From a gamma proteobacterium HdN1 (lineage in GTDB: Bacteria > Pseudomonadota > Gammaproteobacteria > Pseudomonadales > Ketobacteraceae): DNA of 64,000 nt. The stretch spans positions 2,888,527 through 2,952,526 of the forward strand of contig FP929140.1 in the NCBI GenBank assembly GCA_000198515.1, given 5' to 3'. The notes beneath the pieces are model-generated. The model was not told where the DNA came from and did no database searches. It saw only the letters and a program-made list of their open reading frames with translations. The translations under genes and the position numbers were made by a program. Of this stretch, positions 18,475-28,700 are shown piece by piece. The stretch's first letter is position 1; the number at the start of each line of letters is the position of its first letter.

Positions 18475-18488
18475 TTGTTTGCAAACAA
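18475..18488. promoter_or_regulatory. 14-bp palindrome in the priA upstream region
   Basis: TTGTTTGCAAACAA is a perfect palindrome, flanked by near-symmetric AAGCTT and GCTTTA. It lies between priA and the transposon's left end, in host DNA. It may be a regulator site; no regulator can be assigned. Confidence 0.35.
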
Positions 18489-18504
18489 GCTTTATAGCGT
18501 CTGG

Positions 18505-18509
18505 GTGAC
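18505..18509. repeat. Target-site duplication, left copy (GTGAC)
   Basis: GTGAC directly precedes the left terminal inverted repeat and is repeated exactly at 39194-39198 after the right one. A 5-bp duplication is the standard product of Tn3-family transposition. Confidence 0.9.
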
Positions 18510-18547
18510 GAGGTACGGCACAGATTCGTGTAAAAACGGACACTTAT
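18510..18547 (+). repeat. Left terminal inverted repeat of the Tn3-family element
   Basis: 38 bp beginning GAGGTACGGCACAGATTCGT and ending in ACACTTAT. It matches the reverse complement of 39156-39193 at 36 of 38 positions (differences at positions 5 and 38). Similarity continues inward for about 55 bp. Confidence 0.92.
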
Positions 18548-18699
18548 CCAATGTAAGCCATTGATTTATATGGGTTCGTCATCCAAAAATTTTGCATCAA
18601 ACCGAATCCGATAAGACGCTTGGTGGAAAGGCCGGGGACCGTGATTTGGGGGGCGCTTCGTGCTGCCACTATCCTACTCATCCAAAATATACTGAACAA

Positions 18700-18830
18700 T
18701 TATTGAACAGCTCTTGCGAGCTCCACTTCGATCACCTGCCCTAGTATTGCCCCTGAATCCAGTTTCATTACTTCTTGTAAGGCATCCAACTTTTCTGGCG
18801 CGTTGAGCACAATGACTTTATCATCATGAC
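18700..18830 (-). pseudogene. C-terminal remnant of an unknown gene
   Basis: On the minus strand a frame without a start reads DDKVIVLNAPEKLDALQEVM followed by KLDSGAILGQVIEVELARAVQ up to a TAA at 18700-18702. The composition looks like real coding sequence, unlike the flanking frames. It breaks off where the esterase gene begins. It is probably the tail of a gene truncated when the cargo was assembled. I do not recognise the family. Confidence 0.4.
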
Positions 18831-18882
18831 AGCTAATCAAAATGCCACTCTGACCGCCAAAAAAAACAAGACCAACTCTACA

Positions 18883-19674
18883 ATGACATTCAAACTCATT
18901 TCGCCTTTAGTTTCGCTGTTCATTATGGCGATACCTTGCTCCACATATGGCTACGAGCAAGCGCTCGATCTCGGATTAGAGGATAGATATCTGCGAGAAT
19001 ATATCCACAACGAGCCTTCATATCCCGCTTACTTGAAAAGCATAAATGTTGATGGCGAAAACCGATCCTATTATTGGTACAAGCCTGCAACGGCCAATCA
19101 CAAAAGGATTCCAATCCTTATTGCCTTGCATGGCGCAGGCAGAACAGGTGCATCCTTGGTTGAAGCCTGGATGCCACTTTCAGAAATCTATGGATTTGCA
19201 GTCATTGCCCCCAACGGCAAAGATAAAAATTGGAATCTGGAATCAGAAGACTCAAATTTTATTCTGAAAGCAACACAGGACGTGTTATTGCGTGAAAAAA
19301 TTTCTGCAGATAATACATATCTCTTTGGTCATTCAAATGGAGGGAAATTGGCCATAATGCTGGCCGCACAGCATCCCGAATTATTTGCAGGTATTTGTTC
19401 ACACGCTGGCACGTTGCCAACGGAAGTGAAAATCAATAGGAAAACACTTGTATCAAGCCAAAAGAAAATACCTATTGGTATATTCCTTGGTGATCGCGAT
19501 CATATATTCTCGATCGCATCCGCCAGAGCGACAACCACCTGGCTTTCTTCCTACAATTTTTATCCGTCACTTTATGTGCTGACCAACCATACACACTGGT
19601 ATTACCACGACAGTCGGAAAATTAACCTTGCAGTATGGGATTTTTTTCAAGGAAAAGCGCCGTCCGCACATTAA
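18883..19674 (+). CDS. Exported alpha/beta-hydrolase, PHB-depolymerase/esterase-like
   Basis: About 263 residues with a signal peptide (MTFKLISPLVSLFIMAIPCS, cleavage probably after TYG). The oxyanion region is LIALHGAGRTGASLV, the nucleophile elbow is FGHSNGGKLA (G-H-S-N-G-G), and the later acid and base candidates are GDRDHIF and NHTHWYYH. This is the order of the esterase-D / polyhydroxybutyrate depolymerase-like alpha/beta hydrolases. An upstream in-frame ATG at 18826 would add a polar stretch before the signal peptide and would overlap the gene remnant, so 18883 is preferred. It is convergent with the RTX gene and inside the transposon. The substrate is unknown; as a secreted enzyme it may act on host or environmental esters. 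Confidence 0.72.
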   Translation: MTFKLISPLVSLFIMAIPCSTYGYEQALDLGLEDRYLREYIHNEPSYPAYLKSINVDGENRSYYWYKPATANHKRIPILIALHGAGRTGASLVEAWMPLSEIYGFAVIAPNGKDKNWNLESEDSNFILKATQDVLLREKISADNTYLFGHSNGGKLAIMLAAQHPELFAGICSHAGTLPTEVKINRKTLVSSQKKIPIGIFLGDRDHIFSIASARATTTWLSSYNFYPSLYVLTNHTHWYYHDSRKINLAVWDFFQGKAPSAH

Positions 19675-19720
19675 CAATATGAGCTTCACGGTGCACCCAT
19701 TACCAGCGAGGGTTAACGCA

Positions 19721-19748
19721 GAGCTGGGACTTTATTCCGTCCCAGCTC
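19721..19748. terminator. Hairpin between the convergent esterase and RTX genes
   Basis: Perfect 10-bp arms GAGCTGGGAC and GTCCCAGCTC with an 8-nt loop lie 46 bp after the esterase stop and about 10 bp from the RTX stop. The position between convergent genes suggests a bidirectional terminator. A clear T-run is missing on both strands, so efficiency is uncertain. Confidence 0.55.
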
Positions 19749-19757
19749 GCGCCTTAT

Positions 19758-22700
19758 TTATCGCCAATTAGCCGCAATCACTCCATTCAACTGTTGCTGA
19801 TATTCCTGGGGTAAAGTCACCTGCCCTGGAGCTGGAGGAGCAAACGCTGCCATCGCATTCACCAAGGCGTCCACTGAAGCATCCGATAGAGACAAACCGC
19901 CTGCTGTCGTAAACTGTTCCACATGATTCGCTTGCCCTCCATACCAGTTGCTTATGGTCACCTTGTCGCTGGTGCCAATGATGCTCACCTCCAGATCAGC
20001 ATTGACTCTTTGGAACCAGAGCTGATCGGCTGCGATATCCTGGCCAAACTGCAAAACGTCGGTATTTGCCAGTGCGTCGTTTTCGACAATGGTATCTGAA
20101 CCATACCCTCTGCCCATCAGATATGCATCGTTGCCCGCACCACCCGTTAGGATATCTGTACCTTCTTTTCCATCCAACGTGTTAGCAGCACTGTTTCCGG
20201 TGATCTGATTATTCAGTTGGTTACCATTTCCAGAGATCGCACTCGCACCAGTAAGAACCAAGTTTTCGACGTTATCGGATAAGCTGAACGTAACGGATGC
20301 TCTTACCAAATCGGTTCCAGCGTTCACATTCTCAATCACCTGATCATTAGCGTTATCGACGATATAGGTATCACCACCACCCAGTCCCATCATGGTGTCA
20401 GCGCCCGCCTTGCCGTCAATTATGTTGCCATACAGATCATTACCGGTAATGGTATTGTCCAAAGCATTCCCTGTTGCATTGAATGCGAAAAGTCCCGACT
20501 GAAGCACCAGATTTTCAGCGTTATCAACGAGCGTGTAACTGAACTTGGAATAGATGGTATCCATCCCTTGCTGCGCAAGCTCAATGACTTTATCGGCGGT
20601 ATTTTCTAAATAATAAATATCATCACCTAGTCCACCTACCATAGCATCTGCGCCAGCACCACCGTCGAGGACATCATTTCCTTCCAATCCTTCCAATCGG
20701 TTCGATGCGCTGTTGCCAATCAGAGAATTAGCTTGCTGGTTTCCTGTACCGTTGATTGCAGTTGTTCCAGTTAGCGTCAAATTTTCTACGTTTTGGGCCA
20801 ACGTCCAAGTCAAGCTGCTCTGAACCACATCAGTACCTTCAGCCTCCGCTTCGACAATTTGGTAGTTGATGTCATCCACAACATAGGTGTCATTGCCTTT
20901 ACGTCCGATCAAAACGTCAGACCCACGACCGCCGGTCAATACGTTGTCCGCATCATTCCCGGTTATGATGTTGTTCAGAGTATTTCCTGTTCCGTTAATT
21001 GCGCCATTTCCAAATAGGGTCAGGTTTTCCAGGTTGGTTCCCAACACCCAGGTAATAGACGAATTGACGGTATCGATACCTTGACTTGCGCTCTCGGTCA
21101 CAACATCGCTCAGGCTGTCCACTACATAAGTGTCATTACCGATACCACCAACAAGCGTGTCGTTCCCAACCCCACCATCAAGCATGTCATTTCCGGAATA
21201 CCCGTAGAGAGTATCATTGCCACCGCCACCACCAAGCCAATCAGCAACGACGTCGTTGCCATAGAGCGTGTTGGCTAAATCGTTTCCAGAAACCACATGT
21301 CCTTCCAGCAGGCTTTGGGCATTCAGCACTGTGCCGTCATCCAGCTCAAACTCCTCAACCCGGTAGTTTGACGAGGAATACCAATTGCTGATCGTCAGAC
21401 TATCGCCGTTACTGCCAACTGTGATCACCAGATTGTTGCCGGAAACCGATAGGGCCAGATCGTTAGCGGCAATGCCCGCGCCGAACACAATGCGGTCGAT
21501 GTCCGTCCCGTTGGAGGCCATGTACTCTTCTATCCGATCCTGGCCATCACCCAAATTGAAGCAGTAAGTATCACTGCCGTAGGAGCCCTGCAGTGTGTCA
21601 TTACCGATTCCACCATTTAAAGTGTCGTTTCCTTCGGCACCGGACAAGGTGTCATTATCAGCACCGCCGTTGAGGCGATCATCGCCGCCATAACCGTACA
21701 GGTTGTCGTTGCCGCCACCGCCCGCAAGTTGGTCGTTGTAGGCATTATTGCCATACACCGTATCGGCAGCATCCGTCCCCGCCACCACAAATCCTTCCAG
21801 CAGACTTTGCGTATTCAACACCGTACCGTCAGCCAGCTCGAATTCCTCCACTCGATAGTTCGACGAGGAATACCAGTTGTTGATCGTCAGACTATCGCCG
21901 CTATTGCCAACAGTGATTACCAGGTTGTTGCCCGAGACTGACAGCGCCAGATCATTGGCGAAAATACCGGCACCAAACACGATGCGGTCGATGTCGGTAC
22001 CGTTAGAGGCCATATACTCTTCGATCCGGTCCTGACCATCCCCCAAGTTGAAACGGTAGGTGTCACTGCCGTAAGAACCTTGAAGAATGTCGTTACCTGC
22101 GCCACCGATCAAAGAGTCGTTGCCTTCCGCGCCGGACAGCGTGTCATCGCCAGTGCCGCTGTCGAGAAGATCATCCCCAGCATAACCGTATAGGGTATCG
22201 TTACCACCTCTACCTGCAAGCTGGTCGTTATAGGAATTGTTACCATGTATTGTCTCGGCAGATTCCGAGCCTGATACCACACGACCTTCCAGCAAACTTT
22301 GGGCATTCAGCACCGTGCCATCGGCCAGCTCGAACTCCTCCACTCGGTAAGTCGACGAGGAATACCAGTTGTTGATCGTGAGGCTATCGCCGGTATTACC
22401 TATGGTTATTACCAGATGATTACCCGATACTGACAAGGCAAGGTCGTTGGCAGTAATGCCCGCACCAAACACGATGCGGTCGATGTCGGTACCGTTAGAG
22501 GCCATATACTCTTCGATCCGGTCCTGACCATCCCCCAAATTGAAACGGTAGGTGTCACTGCCGTAGGAGCCTTGCAACGTGTCGTTGCCTACTCCACCGA
22601 TCAAGGTGTCATTACCTTCCGCGCCAGACAGGGTGTCATCGCCAGTGCCGCCGTCGAGAAGATCATCCCCAGCATAACCGTAGAGAGTATCGTTACCACC

Positions 22701-25700
22701 TCTACCTGCAAGCTGATCGTTATAGGAGTTGTTGCCGTGTATTGTCTCGGCGACTTCCGAGCCCGATACTCCTCGGCCTTCCAGCAGGCTTTGCGCGTTC
22801 AGCAGTGTGCCGTCAGCCAGCTCAAATTCCTCAACCCGGTAGCTTGCCGAGTTATACCAGTTGTTGATCGTCAGGCTGTCACCGTTAGTGCCTACCGTGA
22901 TCACCAGGTTGTTGCCCGAAACGGACAGAGCCAGATCGTTAGCGGTAATACCCGCGCCGAACGCGATGCGGTCGACGTCTGTCCCATTGGAGGCCATGTA
23001 CTCTTCGATTCGATCCTGACCATACCCTAGATTGAAGCGGTAGGTATCACTGCCGTAAGAGCCTTGCAGGGTATCGTTTCCTGTACCACCAATAAGCGTA
23101 TCGTTGCCTTCCTCCCCGGACAAGGTATCGTTACCGGCACCGCCGTCGAGGGAATCGTTACCGCCATAGCCGTACAGGTTGTCGTTACCGCCCCCGCCCG
23201 CAAGTTGGTCGTTATAGGTCTCATTGCCACGAACCGTATCGTCAGTTTCCGTACCCGACACCATTCGGCCTTCGAGCAGGCTTTGTGCAGTCAGGACAGT
23301 GCCATCGGCCAGCTCAAACGTCTCCACCCGGTAAGTTGATGAGGTATACCAGTTGTTGATCGTCAGACTGTCACCGTTCGTGCCTACCGTGATCACCAGA
23401 TGATTGCCTGAGGTTGACAGGGTCAGATCGTTGACGGCTATTCCGGCGCCAAACACGATGCGGTCGATATCCGTCCCATTGGAGGCCATGTACTCCTCGA
23501 TCCAATCCTGGCCGTCGCCCTGGTTGAACCGGTAGGTGTCACTGCCATAGGAGCCCTGTAACGAGTCGTTACCGACACCTCCCGCAAGTTCGTCGTTTCC
23601 GTCTCCTCCCATCAACGTGTCGTTTCCAGCACCACCCATGAGTCGATCATTTCCTGTCAACCCATTAAGCGTGTCATCTCCGTCTGCACCACCAATGTAG
23701 TCGTTTGTTCCATCCGCCCCATACAATTGGTCGGCAACATATGAGCCAACGACTAAATTGTTTTCCAACAAGGTAGCTACATTTACGACAGCCCCATCGG
23801 CAAACTCCAGTTCTTCAATTCGATAACGGTAGTTGTCAGAGGCATACGAATTACTGATGACAATTTGGTCGCCCCCACTTCCGATCGTAATGACCAGATC
23901 CCTACCGGCAAGAGAAAATATTAAATCGTTCTCGCTGATACCTGTGCCGAACACAATACGATCCCTGTCGGTGCCTGCACCTGAGGCCATATTCTCTTCG
24001 ATCCGGTCTTGACCGTCCCCAAGATTGAAGCGGTAGGTATCGCTGCCATAACCACCCTGCAAGGTATCGCTGCCAGTGCCCCCAATAAGCGTATCCTGTC
24101 CATCACCACCTACCACGATATCGTTGCCAAAACCGCCATCCAGTCGATCATTACCGGCATTGCCGTTTACCGTGTCATTACCTCCCATTGCAGCAATCGA
24201 ATCATCGCCATCCAAACCACTGACGCTATCATCCACTTCGCCAATCAGAGTTATCGCATCAGCCTGCGATGTACCCGTTCGAGGCAAATTTGCTATGACA
24301 TCACTTCTGGAGAGAACTGTTCCATCTCCCAATCGAATTGAACTCAATGCACGAGCAGGATCATTTGCGCTGAAATAGCTTTGTACTGTGATGGTCGAGT
24401 TGCTATCGAGATATACAACCAGATTATCACCAACCCGGCGGAAACCCACATTGCCTAGTGATGTGGTACTACCCAGCTCCAAGCGGTCTTCATTGAGATT
24501 GGTGCTTCCAGAAATAACATCATGACCATCGCCTATATCAAATCTATAGGTGTCGCGCCCTGCACCTCCGGTCAAATAATCATTTCCATGCCCACCGACA
24601 AGTACATCGCTACCATCACCGCCGTTGATGTTGTCATCTCCTCCATTGCCATAAATGGTATCGTTACCGGAATAGCCATTCATAACCTCTGCTGAGTCAA
24701 GACCGTTCCAATTTGCAGCAGCGTGAGCGAGTGCCGAAGTGCCTGTTAGATACCAACCATTGGAGAACCAGAATCCATCCACCATGCTAGCCGCATTGGC
24801 AAAACCGTTTGCAATTACAAAGGACGATTGATCACCGTTGTAATTAACTGTTACACAGACATCATTATTTTTTCTGCTAAACGTCAAGTTCTGCGCCGTA
24901 ATGCCAGAGCCAAATGACACTTTGTCATAATCATTGCCGGTAGCATCATAATCCTGAATTACGTCTGAGCCAGAATTTGCATCGATAAGATACGTATCGC
25001 TACCCGCACCTCCAGATAGATAATCATCACCGACACCGCCATCCAGAGTATCGTTTCCATTTTCACCGTTCAGCGAGTCATTACCTTCACCACCCCTTAG
25101 GACATCGTTAGCATATCCACCCATCAGGGTGTCGTTGCCGCCTGAACCAGAGAGGGTGTCATTCCCGTCGTGACCGTAGATCGTGTCATCACCATTTAAG
25201 CCATCGAATACATCTATACCAGCCGTACCATGCAACTGATCTGAACCTTCAGTGGCAGATTTCACAATAACTTCTATTTGAGCAGAGGTGATTTCGCTGA
25301 GCTCACTTCCCGCATCTTGAAAGATAATCCTGTCAATGCTCGGCGCATTTGGAGAAAAGTAATTCGATACACTTATTTCATCAGTACCGCTATTTACTTC
25401 GATAACGAGATTGTTACCAGATCGCCATAGTTTTACATCCTGAGAGCGTATCCCTTCACCCAATCTCAATACGTCGTCGTCATTGGATGATCCCCGGTTA
25501 TCGATAACATCAAGGCCATCGCCAACATTGAACAGGTAGATATCATTCCCGGCTCCACCGATCAGAAGATCATCACCGGTACTACCCACCAAAATATCGT
25601 TGCCTGCATCGCCAGAAAGCGTGTCGTGACCCGACTCTCCATACAGAACATCGTCTTCAGTTCCACCGCTTAGCTGATCGTTTCCAGTGCCACCAAATAT

Positions 25701-28700
25701 CCGATCTGCACCACCATCTCCACTGATAGCATCATTTCCGGCACCTCCAAGAATTTCATCGTCGCCTGTTTTGCCAAACACTTGATCGTTTCCGGCAAGC
25801 GCATTAATTACATCATTGTCAGAGGTACCGTGTATCTCGTTGTCAGCGTCTGAAATTACTTGGGACGATACGTTAATATTGTTGAATTCACTGACGCCAA
25901 CATTAATCGTTGTACCGTCGCTGAAAACTATGGCATCAACATAGCTGTGAGATGCACCTTCCTGTGAAAAATGCCCCTCAACGCGCAACACATCATCGGT
26001 TCCCAATATAGAGATGACCAAATCATCGGCTTGTCTTGTGATAGAGACATCTGCAGCAGTGATCCCGCCAACTATTGAGATAACGTCGTATCTGCCGGTT
26101 ACGGTATCCTGTGTGCGGACACGGTCATGCCCATAACCGACCCCGAATCTAAACTGATCGTTTCCGCTTCCACCGATAAGTACATCGTCGCCTGTCCCGC
26201 CATCCAGCACGTCATTGCCAGCATTTCCGGATAATTGGTCGTTGCCATCCAAGCCGAAAAGATAGTTATTACCTGCATCTCCATAAATAACGCCGTTTTC
26301 CTCGATGACGTTTTCCATAGTCGCAGCGAGTACTAGAGATACAGCCTCGGGTGAATATGCTGAAATAAGATCTGATTGAACAAACAAGTCAATTGTCGCT
26401 AGAAGGCTATCTATATTTGTTCTGTTATAAACGTTCACTCCCAACACGCTTTGCGCGAAATCTGACAACAACGACTGAGCTTCAGCGGGATTGGCTTGTG
26501 CAAAGTCAAACAAATCTTTGACAACACGAGAAAAGTTACCCTCCCAGACATCACTTTCTGCGTTATAGGACCATGAAACTTTAGCAAAAAACGGTTTCAA
26601 ATAGGACTGAGCAGATAATTCATAAAAAACACCATTAACAAGATTTTCAAAGTAGCCTTCATACATTCTGGAGTACTGCTGACCAGACCCACGCGGGCGA
26701 TCAACGTTGTATCCGTAGAATGCTTCCAACGCACCAATTTTTCTTGCATCGATTGGGGATTGATAGAACTGTCGGAAATCGCCTTCTTGCCCCGTCCATG
26801 AATATAGAATTTCCTCGACTAAGGCTAGGCGCTCTGTCCTTGACGTTGATGAAACGAATTGCTGCACCAACGAAAGGAGCTCCCCTGTTTCATCACGCGC
26901 AATTGCCTGATGTAATGAATGAGCGGTTCCGTATCCAGTTGCGTTAGGTAACAAAGAGATATCTTCGGAAACCGAAATTTCTTCCTCTCTGCTTAGGGTC
27001 GGGTTGCTGTCAAACCATACATCCGTTAAAGCCAATGATTGACCAGAGGTCGTAGTGTAACTTCCAACTTGCCTGTGTTCATTGCCTTCGGCGTCCACAT
27101 AAGATTGCGATGTATAGCCAAGAGATAGGCTTGTTACACCAGCCTGTTCAAGCGTTAACAACTCGCCATCATCAGTTACACCATTTTGATTGGAGTCACG
27201 AAAAACACGAAGCGCTGAAAACCCACCGTCCTGTCCATCCACAACACCGTCATGATTGGTGTCCATTTCTTGCAATGCAGCAAAACCATTTGCCGCACGA
27301 GTGCCGTCCTGCAAAATCGTGAAATTACCAAATAGCTCTTGGCCACTATTAATGAAACCATCGCCATTTCTATCTAAAGCCAATAGGCCATCATCTGGTG
27401 AAACAAACCCGGACAATTCCGAAAAGCCGTCACCAGAATGGTCAAAATATATATCGCTATCGGCACCTACTGTTTCAACACCGTCCCCATCCAAATCGAG
27501 CACGAGTGGGGAGCTAGGTGTCGGGCCAGGAGGCGGTGGAGGCGGCGGAGGTGGCAGTGGTATCGGCGACCCATCGTCGGGTAGGCCATCGTGATCCATG
27601 TCCGCCGGACCATCTGGCCCCCAAGGGTAATCGTCAACATGGTCAGGGAAACCATCTCCATCCGTATCCGGTTGCGGTAAAGGATTGTTCCAATCGTATG
27701 GGTCGTCGTCGGAATTGTTTGGGAAATCGTCCCCATCTATGTCGATATCCGTGAGATCTCCATCACCGTCATCGTCAAGATCTCCTGGTGGTGGGTTATA
27801 ATCAGAGTCATTGTCTGGATCATCGGTAGGCGGCAATTCCGGGTCATCGGTAGGTGGCAATTCCGGATCATCAGTAGGTGGCAATTCCGGATCATCAGTA
27901 GGCGGCAATTCCGGATCATCAGTAGGCGGCAATTCCGGATCATCAGTAGGCGGCAATTCCGGGTCAACTTCTCCTTCTGGAGTTGAATCTCCGACATTGG
28001 GTATACCATCGCCATCCATATCCCAATCTTCAGAGTCAATTATTCCATCACCATCAATGTCGCGAAAAATGTCTCCTTCTGGTGTACTATCAAGAAAATT
28101 AGCAATGCCGTCCCCATCAATGTCATCATCAATGTCGTTATGAAGTCCATCGCCATCTATATCGTATGAATCATCTATACCTGTCTTTTCAATGCCATAG
28201 TCGACCGCATCATAAATTCGATCCATCCAGTTTCCAAAATTTTCACCATTTCCACCTTGTGATTCAGGTCTAAACTGCTGAGTATGAGTAAGATAATTTT
28301 GAAATCCCAGTAAGGATGGAGCACCATTTAACTGGAGAGTTACCCCCCCCAAAGTAACACTCTGGCCTCTCAAATACTGAGAGAGCAAATTGGGAGCGCC
28401 AGTTCTGTTCACCCAAGCTGCAAGCATTGACAGAGCAGTTAAGTAATCGGCGTTTACGGGGCTAAAAACTCCAGGTCCATTAGGATTTTGATTTGCAGCA
28501 TTTAACGCACTCTCAATCCAAGGTCGTAAGGTATCATTGAAGTAGTCAGCATCTCGTTGATCTACGGTTTGCTTTCCCAAATTGCTCGAAAGCGCTTGGG
28601 TAATTCGACTTAGTTGCGAAGAAGTAAAATCGCTAGCCCTTACGCCAGGTGTAGACGCCAAATCGACAATGTCATTAATTTCCTGATCGTCAAATAGCCC

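Noticed and set aside
21300-23760. Possible CRISPR-like or other spaced repeat array
   Set aside because: Units are 492 bp, coding, in frame and contiguous, with no short identical repeat separated by unique spacers.
27811-28143. Plus-strand frame with regular SVGGNSGS repeats
   Set aside because: It is the antisense reading of the 24-bp PELPPTDD repeats in the RTX gene and has no independent support.
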